From Bemisia tabaci (Eukaryota > Arthropoda > Insecta > Hemiptera > Aleyrodidae), in NCBI RefSeq assembly GCF_918797505.1, contig NC_092802.1:18001883-18065882 (forward strand): a stretch of 64,000 nt of DNA, given 5' to 3'. How positions within the stretch are numbered: position 1 is the first letter of the stretch; every line of letters starts with the position of its first letter. The translations under genes were made by a program, and so were the position numbers. Shown here one piece after another: positions 55,740 through 64,000 of this stretch. The notes below the pieces were generated by a model, which had not been told where the DNA came from, searched no databases, and saw nothing but the letters and a program-made list of their open reading frames with translations.

Positions 55740-55815
55740 CCGAGGAGTCGGGAATCGAACCCACATCTTGAGACTAAGGGCATTTCCGACGTCTAAGACG
55801 ACTCGACCACCGCAC
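55740..55815 (-). tRNA. tRNA-like sequence (Leu/Ser type), probably a pseudogene or SINE head
   Basis: On the minus strand: GGTGGTCGAGTCGTCTTAGA (D-arm/A-box-like), and 40 bp later GGGTTCGATTCCC (T-arm/B-box). The 7-bp acceptor stem does not pair and no clean anticodon stem can be drawn, so a functional tRNA is unlikely. Confidence 0.35.
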
Positions 55816-55932
55816 ATGTTGAAACGGTCACGGCGAATCTTGCTGCTCGCTCACTGCGCATGCGCAACCTTCTGCGCATAGCGGCAGCAGGAGCGGAGCG
55901 TTCTGTAAATTCGCTCACTTTTATAACTTGAT

Positions 55933-56097
55933 CAGTGGCGTGGCGTGCTTTGCGATATATCGATTGTTACGCCATTTAAACCTATGGAAAAGGATTGATA
56001 AACAGGGTGTTCGCAGCGAACACCTTAATAATCGATTCTTTACCATAGGTTTAAATGGCATGACAATCGATATATCACAATTCACGCCACGCCACTG
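55933..56097. mobile_element. 165-bp hAT MITE, full copy
   Basis: Near-perfect palindrome with perfect 8-bp duplications AACTTGAT (55925-55932 and 56098-56105). Confidence 0.9.
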
Positions 56098-56106
56098 AAC
56101 TTGATT

Positions 56107-56270
56107 GTAAAAAAACCTGGGTCCTACTTCCAAAATCTGAATAAAGCGGGCTCATCTAGAAACAATTGCCCGTCGATAGCCGCAAAAATCATGAAAATCG
56201 GCCCGGTAGAACGCTGGAACTAAGCGTTAACAGTTACGCAAAATTAGGAGGTCTCGGAGCTTAAAGTATA
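56107..56270. repeat. ACCTGGGTCCTATTTTC repeat, copy 3
   Basis: ACCTGGGTCCTACTTCCAAA ... CGCTGGAACTAAGCGTTAAC ... GGAGGTCTCGGAGCTTA. It lies between two 165-bp MITEs. Confidence 0.6.
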
Positions 56271-56300
56271 GATTTCATCGTCAGTTTCTACACTGATACT

Positions 56301-56464
56301 CAGTGGCGTGGCAAGCTTTGCGATTAATCGATCGATCTGCCATTTAAATCTATGGAAAAGGATCGATCAACAGAATGTCCGCAACGAACACCTTAAAAAT
56401 CGATTCTTTACCATGGCTGCAAATGGGGAAATATCGATAATCGATTATTCACGCCTCGCCAAGC
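56301..56464. mobile_element. 165-bp hAT MITE next to the 56502 exon
   Basis: Arm-swapped copy; the right end decays to CACGCCTCGCCAAG. It lies about 30 bp downstream of the exon donor at 56502, so it is in or next to that gene's intron. Confidence 0.78.
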
Positions 56465-56501
56465 TGCTACTTGCAAGAGCCTACACAGAGAATATACTTA
56501 C

Positions 56502-56960
56502 TTCGTGTGAAGGTTGCCATTTTAAGCTTGCCGTCAATCAACTTTTTTGCGTAGGCCTCGTCGAACTTTTTCTTCTCTTTAAGTATTTCATGAAGGTCTG
56601 ATTTATCAATTGCCGATCCAATTTCGACGGTTACTTTGAGCTCCGGACGTGTTGTAAAATATTTCACCGCCCACTTGTATCCTTCTTTAAAGGTACATTC
56701 CTGTAAAAACTTGTTAAAAGCCTTTCTATCTTCTTTTGTATCTTCCTGTTTATCTTCTTCTTTATTTTCTTTTTTAATCTCCACGAGTCGTTTTTCAAAA
56801 GCAGAGGCATTCAAAAAGCATTGACATTTTCTCCGATCGCCTGACAACCGCCCTTCGGTGAAAGTAGTTTTTTCTTCTCCCGGAAACAAAATAACGTAAC
56901 CGAACAAGGTGTTGCATTTCTTTGTGCAGCTTTCGTCCGTGAATAATGAAACCCGAGCCT
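56502..56960 (-). CDS. CX3C/CXC family protein, internal exon
   Basis: Minus strand acceptor CTTTTTTTCCAG|AGGCTC, phase 1, with a strong donor CACGAA|GTAAGTATA, also phase 1. It encodes FTDESCTKKCNTLFGYV, then GRLSGDRRKCQCF, a Lys/Glu-rich stretch (KENKEEDKQEDTKEDRK), then EGYKWAVKYF and a charged helical tail. If the donor is not used, the frame runs on to a stop at 56467. A phase 1-1 exon can be added or lost without a frameshift, which suits a rapidly changing family. Copies of the palindromic hAT MITE flank it on both sides. No confident signal exon found; function unknown. Confidence 0.65.
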
Positions 56961-57311
56961 CTGGAAAAAAAGACGAGAGGAAATTATCTCCACGCAATGT
57001 ATTTTCAGCAATGATGAACGATTGAACTTATGATAGTGAAATGTAAAAAGTGGTGAAGGAAATAAAACTGTCCACTAGAAAGAGGACCCTTCGGCCTTCG
57101 TGCAGGACCGGATTGGTTCACATTTGAGAGCGTCGCTCCCTGGCCGTCTGGGGTGGCGGGAGGGGGGGGCGTGGAGGGGGTGTAGAAACTTCTGGAAAAT
57201 CAGGACAATTTTACGCCAATTACAAGTTCAAAAGTGATCAATCGTAGGGAGTGAAAGTTGCAAAGCTGAATGTATTGAAATAATTTTTAGATGTGTGAAA
57301 TGGGAAACAAC

Positions 57312-57470
57312 CAGTGGCGTGGCGATATATATATTGATTGATCTGCCCTTTAAACCTATGGAAAAGGATCGATAAACAGGGTGTTCGCAGAGAACACCTT
57401 AATAATCGATTCTTTACGATAGCTACAAATGAGAAAATGTCGATAATCGATCATTCACGCCACGCCACTG
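57312..57470. mobile_element. 165-bp hAT MITE, full copy
   Basis: Perfect 8-bp duplications GAAACAAC at 57304-57311 and 57471-57478. Confidence 0.9.
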
Positions 57471-57562
57471 GAAACAACAGAAAACAATTGAATTAAAATC
57501 AAGACAACTAAAAGCATCCAGGCGCCATTATTTCCAGAAGAACCGAGCCTGAGCTTGTGACC

Positions 57563-57726
57563 CAGTGGCGTGGCGTGAATGATCGATTATCGATATTTCC
57601 CCATTTGAAGGTATGGTGGAGAATCGATTATTAAGGTGTTCGTTGCGAACACCCTGTATATCGATCTTTTTTCATAGGGTTGAATGATAAATCAATCGAT
57701 ATATCGCAATGCACGCCACGCCACTG
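57563..57726. mobile_element. 165-bp hAT MITE, full copy
   Basis: Perfect 8-bp duplications TTGTGACC at 57555-57562 and 57727-57734. Confidence 0.9.
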
Positions 57727-57869
57727 TTGTGACCTAAAATACTCCTTTGAAAAACTAAAAAGTCTGAAAATATGATGAACCCGAGAAACATGTCAGCCAG
57801 TAAGATCCTTTTAATTTTGTCGAAAAATGAAAAATTCAGCGTAGTAGGTAAAAGGCGAGACTTGGAAGC

Positions 57870-58034
57870 GGTGTCGAGGCGTGAATTATCGATCATTATT
57901 ATTTTCTCGTTTGAAGCTATGGTAAAAAATCGATTATTAAGGTGCGTTCGTACATAACACCCTGTTTATCGATCCTTTTCCGGAGGAAAAAAAGACAGAT
58001 CAGTCGATATATCGCAAATCACGCCCCGCTACTG
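57870..58034. mobile_element. 165-bp hAT MITE, diverged
   Basis: The left end decays to GTGTCGAGGCGTGAATTATC, the right end to CACGCCCCGCTACTG. The centre is split by TACATAA. Confidence 0.7.
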
Positions 58035-58491
58035 CTTTCGAGAAGAGGGAGAAACGCACAAAGAGTTGGGTGCGAAAATGACAAGCTGCTCCGTAAAAAA
58101 AGAAAAATAAAGAGATCTATTATGTGCATTAGAGATCTATCAAAAAGTCCCATCAACCAATATTTTGTTGCCAACGAGTATATTCTGGACGAGCCGTGGA
58201 GCCTAATTTTGCGAGATAAATAATATTTTTTATTTTATTTTTAACAACATATTTTTTAATTTTATATTTTTAATACCTTTTTTTGGATACTATCTTTCAG
58301 AATAATCCTATGAAAGATTCCGTGTTAATGGTTACTTTGAGTTACATTTCTCTCGTTCAGATCATCCAAAAGGACGGTTGATCGACCAAATTTTTGGTTG
58401 AATTAAGCAAAACCGAAATTATTCTGAAATATGTGGGGATGAAGATAGTGGCCCGCTGAACTAATGCACTCTTGTTCCTCTCGATGTCAGT

Positions 58492-58656
58492 CAGTGGCGT
58501 GGCGTGAATTGCGATATATCGATTGTTATGCCATTTAAATCTATGGTAAAGAATCGATTATTAAGGTGTTCGCTGCGAACACCCTATTTATCGATCCTTT
58601 TCCATAGGTTTAAACGGTATAACAATCAATGTATCGTAATTTACGCTACGCCACTG
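58492..58656. mobile_element. 165-bp hAT MITE, full copy
   Basis: The 8-bp flanks are ATGTCAGT / ATGTCAAT. Both arms are the ATATATCGATTGTTATGCC type. Confidence 0.87.
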
Positions 58657-58810
58657 ATGTCAATCCATTTTTTCAACCATAAGATTTGGTCAATGTAACC
58701 CCAAAAAACCAACCAAAAAATATTACCCGCGCTTTTAGGTTACTTCATGTTCTAATTCCAATAATAACACAACATTCCGGTTACTTTTTCTTACTGGGTA
58801 TAAATACGAC

Positions 58811-59299
58811 ACTGTCTGCAACAAGGTGGAGAAATGGTGCTGGGTCCACACCATTTCGCGGGGAAACAAAGCCATTAAATTCCAAAAATCATCAATCATT
58901 TTTCGGGTTATCCTTGTTTTGTTATGAGAGTTGTTCAGCAGCGACGGTAGATGGCGCGAGGGTCACACTTGTGTCATGCCTCGGGTCATATCCATGACGG
59001 CGTTTTAATGCCGTTTTGGATTTTGCGGCTCGTTAATGATGGGTTCATTGACGAGTGTAATCTAAATGATGAGGTCTTATGAGGCCCAAACTGGCGTAAA
59101 TTTCTCGGCGTGACTCCAACTTAACATTCCAATGCAAACTGCCTGAGCTGAACATTCACCCCCCTCAGTTACGCACTGGTGCGCATTAGAGTTCAAAAAA
59201 TTTGATTATGACTCTAATTCTAATTTTTGGAACTTCTTGGCTTTGTTCCCGCGAAAAGGTGTGGACCGAGCACCATCTCTCCACCTTGTTACATACAGT
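58811..59299. mobile_element. Inverted-repeat element abutting the 59305 exon
   Basis: ACAAGGTGGAGAAATGGTGC ... GTCCACACC and its complement at 59240-59299 form arms of about 60-70 bp. The right end lies 6 bp from the stop codon of the minus-strand exon. Confidence 0.68.
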
Positions 59300-59304
59300 C
59301 CGGG

Positions 59305-59840
59305 TCACTTCTTATTGTTAGCGTTTTTATTTTCTACTTCTTCTTTTTTCTTCATTTGTACGACACTGTCTAATGAATACTTCCACTTACTTTTATACTT
59401 CCACTTGCCTTTTTCAGGAATCGGGAAGACGATGTTTTTATCCCCGTTTACATGTTTAGCAGATGCCTCTTCGGGCTTGTCATCAAGTGGAACCTCTTCT
59501 AAGGGGTGTATTATATTTTTCGCGCGTTCATGTGGTACGGCGTTGTATTCATATCCAAGAACAATGTCGAAGTGATTCTTCTGAGCATGAAGTTTCCCTT
59601 CACAGAAGTCGAAGTTTAAAAATGCCTGGATCACTTCATTGCAGTCAATCTTTATCTTCTTCCTAAGATAAGAGCAGCCTTTCCAAATCATATCTTTGCA
59701 CAATAAACAATCGCAGATCTCCCCATCCCGAGACAACCTCTTTTCAGTGATGGGTTTCCATGACTGAGAATCCTCCTCAAAAAGTTGCCCGAATGTGTGT
59801 AAGCAACGATTTGCACAGCTCCTCTCCGTGAAAGCTTCCC
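59305..59840 (-). CDS. CX3C/CXC family protein, last exon
   Basis: Minus strand acceptor GCATTGGATTTCAG|GGGAAG, phase 1, then about 178 codons to TGA at 59307-59305. It encodes EAFTERSCANRCLHTFGQLF, then EKRLSRDGEICDCLLC, the same layout as 50327 and 56502 but with three to four extra Cys (CLLC, GCSY, DCNE, FCEG). The C-terminal part is basic and Lys/Tyr/Trp-rich (KGKWKYKSKWKYSLD). The stop lies 6 bp from the end of a transposon with long inverted repeats (58811-59299), so the original C terminus may have been cut or replaced. No signal exon found. Confidence 0.65.
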
Positions 59841-59889
59841 CTGAAATCCAATGCAAATAACCGGTTACAATGAACTGTCGGGTGATTTC

Positions 59890-60560
59890 AGGATTTAGGG
59901 GTCTTGGATTTTACCTCTTGGTAAAAATTCTAGTGGAAAAGTGACAAGAACGGAACCAAAAAATTCCGAGTCGATCCATTAATTTTCGGAGGGTGCACAG
60001 TTGCGCACCCCCGCCCCTTTTTAGATGAAAAACTTGATTTTTTGTGTTCAAATTTTCGAACAATTTTAAAACACTGTGTTTTTGAAATATCGGCTCCCAT
60101 CAGAAAATCTAAAAAGCGGAATACCAAAGAAGAGCTGTGCACATTTTGAGCATGATCAAATTATTGTTAGAGGATTATTATTAGAGACTCTTCTCATACA
60201 CGCGAAAAAACGAAGTTTTTCAGCACCGAGCGGACATGAATCTGTGGAAGAACGCGCCAAGCCGGCGCTTTTTCTCGTATAAGGGAGGTATATAATCCGA
60301 TTGTGCCCAAATTTTGCACAGCTCTATTTTTGTATTCTGATCTTTAGATGTTCTACTGAGCGTCCATATTCTAAATACACAAATTGTGTTAAAATTAATT
60401 GTCCGAAAGTGAAAATACGAGAATAAACTACGACTTTTGTCTATACAAGGAGGGATGCGCACCCTCCAAAAATTAATGGATCGACCCGAAGTTTTTCTCA
60501 GCTCACTTTTTGTCACCTTTTTACTAGAATTGTCACTGAGAACCTAAATCCGAGACCGTT
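59890..60560. mobile_element. 670-bp element with 110-bp inverted repeats
   Basis: The left arm (TTCTAGTGGAAAAGTGACAA, GATCCATTAATTTTCGGAGG) and right arm (CCTCCAAAAATTAATGGATC, TTGTCACC) are complementary. It lies in the presumed intron upstream of the 59305-59840 exon. Confidence 0.68.
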
Positions 60561-61265
60561 AATTTTTTCCTGGATCATCCTGATGAATATCTAGTCATCA
60601 TGGAAAATTTTTCAGTTACAAAATTTGGTTACGTCGGGTTATTTTTCTTTCGGGTGGATCAACCAAACGATTTGGTTGTTAAAGTAAATTTTTGATTAGA
60701 TTAAGCAAAATCTGAAGTTACTCTGAGACACCTGTGAATTAATAAAGTGTCCTGTATTGCCTAACAACGGGCTAAGCGGGGGCGGGGAGGGGGGCTCTAT
60801 ACCCCTTCAGAAATCCACTCGGCCCCTCCCAAGAAATTTGAAGGATTTTGCTAAATAAATGAATGAAATATCTCTCATCCTTCAAACTGTAATTCAGTCA
60901 ATTTTTTAGTGAGAATAGCCCAAAGTTGCTGCGGACACGACTCAATTTTTCAAAATTTTCCCAAGGGGTTCCTGAATCTCCTTTCGTAGCTGGAGAAGTC
61001 CCTCAAACTAGCCTTCGGAGCTGGGCGAGTCACACAGATCCCTTTGGGTGGAGTGTCTTATGGTGCCCTCAGACCCCTCCCCCCCCCCCTTGTTGTGATG
61101 TCCTTCTGGACCCCTCCAACGAAATGTTCCTAGTTTCACCCGTGTACCTAATAAATATAATGTGCTCACGTTTGTAGTGTATTTTCCGAAGGAAATACAC
61201 TATTTCCTATTTCCTATTTCCGGTCTACGGTTGCGACTTGCGAGTGACCCGTGTACCTAATAAAT

Positions 61266-61615
61266 ACGAGGGTCATCCAAAAAGTAAGTTCACCCCTTTC
61301 ATATTTCCAAAACTAAAAGGGATAAATCAAATCGGTAAAAAAGAACTTCTTACTTATATCCTCAGCTCTCCATAGGTACCAAGATTTTTAAATTTGGACC
61401 ACTCGTTGCCGAGATATTCGATTTTTACGTGAACAACTCCCGGCCAGTTCCGTCCACCAAACGACGCGCTGATATGAGATGCACCGCGCGCTGTCGCGTC
61501 GCTTTTGTCTTCTGGGACTCTCGAGAAGTACTTTTCGTCCATTATTTGGAGAGAGGGTGTACAATCAATGCACCACGGTATTGTGGAATATTAAATTCGT
61601 TGCGATTGGCAATAA
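61266..61615 (+). mobile_element. Mariner-like terminal fragment
   Basis: ACGAGGGTCATCCAAAAAGT resembles the end of mariner-type elements. No matching right end or transposase is seen; the right limit is where the GC-hairpin block starts. Confidence 0.4.
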
Positions 61616-61617
61616 AA

Positions 61618-61715
61618 AAAAACCGGCGCTCCGCTTCGCTCCGCGCCGGTTTTTGGGGGGGCGAAGCCCCCCCAAGCCCCCCCAGGACGCGCGCTTCGCG
61701 CGCGTTTTTTAGTTT
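61618..61715 (+). repeat. GC-hairpin block 4
   Basis: CCGGCG-CTCCGCTTCGCTC-CGCCGG-type stem, GGGGGGGCGAAGCCCCCCC and GCGCGCTTCGCGCGC in series, far more G/C-rich than the surroundings. Confidence 0.55.
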
Positions 61716-61976
61716 GAGTGTCCGGCCTCAGTTGTTCTGTCTTTTAAGTGACCCGCGCGTCCACCGCGGGAAGAGTGTATTTTCCGAAGGGAGGGGCGGG
61801 GGTGGGGAGTTATCAATGTTTGGAGGTTGGATTTACGTTTACACTTATGGAGGCATTGATTATTCGAATAAGGACTTCATGTCGCCAGATTGCAATATCA
61901 ATCCTCATGTAATGTCTGATATGAAAAAATGTCAACAAACGCTGTGGCAAGCTTGAATGACGATGGATGAATCTCC

Positions 61977-62117
61977 ATAACCCACTGTGGGACAACATTG
62001 CCGTCTTGTCCACCAATTATCAGTCTGTAACCCACTGTGCGGCAATATAGCCATCGTGTCCACCAATTATCAGTTCATCAGGTCGTGACCCATTGTACGA
62101 CAACATTGCCGTCTTAT
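61977..62117 (+). repeat. 50-bp minisatellite, left block
   Basis: About 2.5 diverged units of TCCACCAATT-x-TCAGTxxGTGACCCACTGTGCGACAACATTGCCGTCTTG. It is separated from the right block by the transposon at 62118-63114. Confidence 0.75.
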
Positions 62118-63114
62118 GGGTGATTTCACGATAACAGGAATAGTTAAAATGTGAAATACCTTAGAAATAAAAGTGCACCAATTTTAACAGGATTTCATTA
62201 CCTTATTTTAAAGGTATTAAACTTCCTTTTTCCAGCTTTGGCACGCTCTATTTTAATTCAGTGCAAAGTTAAAGTGATTGATAAACAAGCCATTGAATCA
62301 GGTATCAGCGCTTCCCGCGGGACTGCTGGAGGACCACGCAAACATGGCGGCCCTGCCAAATTGTGTCGGTTACGTAACAGATACAGCGTAACCGACACTC
62401 AAAAATGTGAGATTAAAGATGATACAAAAGATGAAACTTGACAATTCTTGAGTTACGGGGTGGAATTAATGCTGCCTTAAAAGTTTTCTAAACTTTGGAG
62501 ACTTCCTTTTAGTTTAATACTATTAAGTTGAAGTTTTTGCGTAGTGAGGAATTAGTGCTACACACGTAAAAATCACTGGTTTTCATAATAATTAAAGTTT
62601 TCATTGTAAAAAAAACTGACTTATCAGTAATGGTTTTGTCAAGAAGACTCCAGCGAACAATTTGATGGCAGTTTTGAAACTCCTGACTCCATCTGGCGAG
62701 ATAAACACTGCACTTAATACAACTGCAAAAATGTGTTGCCAAATGTGGCGACACCTCTTTCTTATGACTTTTCTCGCTCAATAATAAACATTTCAGTTCA
62801 AACTGGCAATTTTCTTGAACACTAGAGTCTCTTTTCAGCAAATATTGCCAAAGAGTTCATGATCAGTACTGATTTGTTACCACAAATTGCTCTTTTGCTT
62901 CAAAATCGGGGTTGGCGACGCGTAACCGACCGGACATTTTCGGCCTTTAAAGTCTCATATTATTAAATATAATAATAATTCATCATATTTTTCAACATGG
63001 ATAGGTTCAGGGACATCATTCCTATTGATTAATTAATTTGGTTTTCAATCGTTTTTCCCTATGTCGTTCATAACCCACGGCGACACGACTATTCCTATTA
63101 TCGTGAAATCACCC
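62118..63114. mobile_element. GGGTGATTTCACGATAA element inside a minisatellite
   Basis: The inverted ends are GGGTGATTTCACGATAACAG and ATTATCGTGAAATCACCC, with a 4-bp TTAT duplication on both sides (62114-62117 and 63115-63118). It is longer than the copy at 39821 and shows no recognisable transposase. Confidence 0.78.
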
Positions 63115-63117
63115 TTA

Positions 63118-63352
63118 TCCACCAATTTTCAGTTCGTGACCCACTGTGCGACAACATTGCCGTCTTGTCCACCAATTTTCAGTTCGTGACCCACTGTGCG
63201 ACAACATTGCCGTCTTGTCCACCAATTTTCAGTTCGTGACCCACTGTGCGACAACATTGCCGTCTTGTCCACCGACTTTCAGTTTGTGACCCACTGTGCG
63301 ACAACATTGCCGTCTTGTCCACCAATTTGCAGGTCGTGGCCCACTGTGCGGC
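63118..63352 (+). repeat. 50-bp minisatellite, right block
   Basis: Units start at 63118, 63168, 63218, 63268 and 63318, exactly 50 bp apart, and are nearly identical. The last is partial. Confidence 0.9.
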
Positions 63353-63673
63353 TTCCCTCCTCTTTTGCTGCACACCCCCCGCCTAAAACTTTCAAAGCTC
63401 GCCATTTTTAAACGGCTCGACCGATTTCGCTCAAATTCAATACCAGCCTAGAACTAAGTAAGATCCTCCTTCTGTAAAAATTTCGGAGGGAAAGCTTTTA
63501 ATTTGCGCGAGTTATCGCGCCCACAAAATTGAACCTCCCCCCACTTCTCGCTCCCACCATTCGAAATGTAATACTTCGATCTCCGTTTTTTTTCGCAGAA
63601 TAGTAGTCCTGTTCCTCTACTTTACATCGCAAAAAGTTTCACCCGGAAATTTTTTACATACATAAAGTCGCGA
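63353..63673 (-). mobile_element. Probable 3' UTR of the LINE
   Basis: It lies directly downstream of the LINE stop codon on the minus strand and ends against the 50-bp minisatellite. No frame or other signal was seen. The boundary with the minisatellite is taken as the element end. Confidence 0.45.
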
Positions 63674-64000
63674 TTATAGCGCCGCCTCGCGCTCTGCGAC
63701 GCCCAATCGCCATTGCCCCCTATCCTCCCAGAGATCATCAGGCAATTGGCACCCTCTGATCTCCTCCTCCACCCCTTGTCGCCAACCTTTCACAGGACGC
63801 CCACGCCGTCGCCTTCCGGGAGGAACCCAATCGAAGACCTGCTTGGGCAACCGATCATCTGCCATCCTTCGCACATGTCCATACCAGACCAACTGCTTGG
63901 ACCTGATATCGTGCACGATGTCCTTTTCCACACCCATTATCTCGCGTACCCTTTCATTGCGGATACGCTCTCTTCTCGATATCCCAGCAGACCTTCGCCA
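63674..64000 (-). mobile_element. Non-LTR retrotransposon (LINE), C-terminal end of reverse-transcriptase ORF, cut by window edge
   Basis: The minus-strand frame is open from the window edge to a stop at 63674. It reads ISRRERIRNERVREIMGV, then IRSKQLVWYGHVRRMADDRL and PPGRRRRGRPVKGWR. This is the familiar tail of the endonuclease-reverse-transcriptase polyprotein of insect non-LTR retrotransposons: WxGHVxRM, then a basic G-R-R-R-R-G-R-P block. The catalytic domains would lie to the right of the window. Sequence below 63674 down to about 63353 is probably its 3' UTR. Confidence 0.85.

Noticed and set aside
55740..55815. Functional tRNA gene
   Set aside because: The A and B boxes are present, but the acceptor stem does not pair and the anticodon arm is not credible.
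57471..57517. Minus-strand leader MLLVVLILIQLFSVVS beside a 165-bp MITE as signal exon of the 56502 gene
   Set aside because: It is hydrophobic and well placed, but neither the present sequence nor the sequence with the MITE removed shows a good phase-1 donor. It stays only a weak possibility.
57672..57896. Minus-strand MFLGFIIFSDFLVFQRSIL as a leader exon
   Set aside because: It has a charged Asp in the core, a poor donor (AG|GTCAC), and runs into a MITE.
61977..63352. CRISPR-like array (regular 50-bp units)
   Set aside because: There are no unique spacers; the whole unit repeats, so it is a minisatellite in a eukaryotic genome.

Overview
This is animal nuclear DNA, most likely from an arthropod (probably an insect). 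It has introns with GT/AG junctions, A/T-rich intergenic DNA and many short palindromic DNA transposons. I suspect a sap-sucking hemipteran, but that is a guess. Only a few percent of the window is recognisably coding.

Plus strand, 1 to about 31850: the 3' part of one long gene, a BNIP3/BNIP3L-type mitophagy receptor. Four coding exons can be read at 4030-4114, 24536-24609, 26195-26338 and 26966-27017, followed by a 3' UTR of about 4.8 kb. The N-terminal exons lie left of the window. The 20.4-kb intron between the first two visible exons is packed with repeats. Around the last three exons and through most of the 3' UTR repeats are almost absent.

32162-34162 is a non-autonomous Helitron-like element. 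From about 36 kb to 60 kb the minus strand carries pieces of small, multi-exon, cysteine-containing and probably secreted proteins. There is a signal-peptide-type first exon at 42979-43047, a weaker one at 47561-47605, and large second-type exons at 36100-36699, 50327-50892, 56502-56960 and 59305-59840. The last three are divergent paralogues with the layout C-x3-C-x3-F-G ... L-S-x-D-x3-C-x-C and the same phase-1 acceptor. They look like a fast-evolving cluster of secreted proteins, with a salivary or effector-like role as the first guess. I do not recognise the family, and it is my candidate for the undescribed system here.

The rest is mobile DNA. The largest family is a palindromic hAT MITE of about 165 bp (19 copies, seven with clear 8-bp target duplications). 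Other families are a 250-bp MITE ending in CTGCCGTG, several long palindromes, hAT-like elements starting CAGGGCCGG, a mariner copy broken by two nested hAT MITEs, a LINE C-terminal fragment at the right edge, a 111-bp palindrome amplified in tandem, and a 50-bp minisatellite split by a transposon. Nesting gives relative ages: the 165-bp MITE sits inside the CTGCCGTG MITE, the 225-bp palindrome also sits inside it, and hAT MITEs sit inside the mariner. Repeat boundaries were placed by eye and may be off by a few bases.
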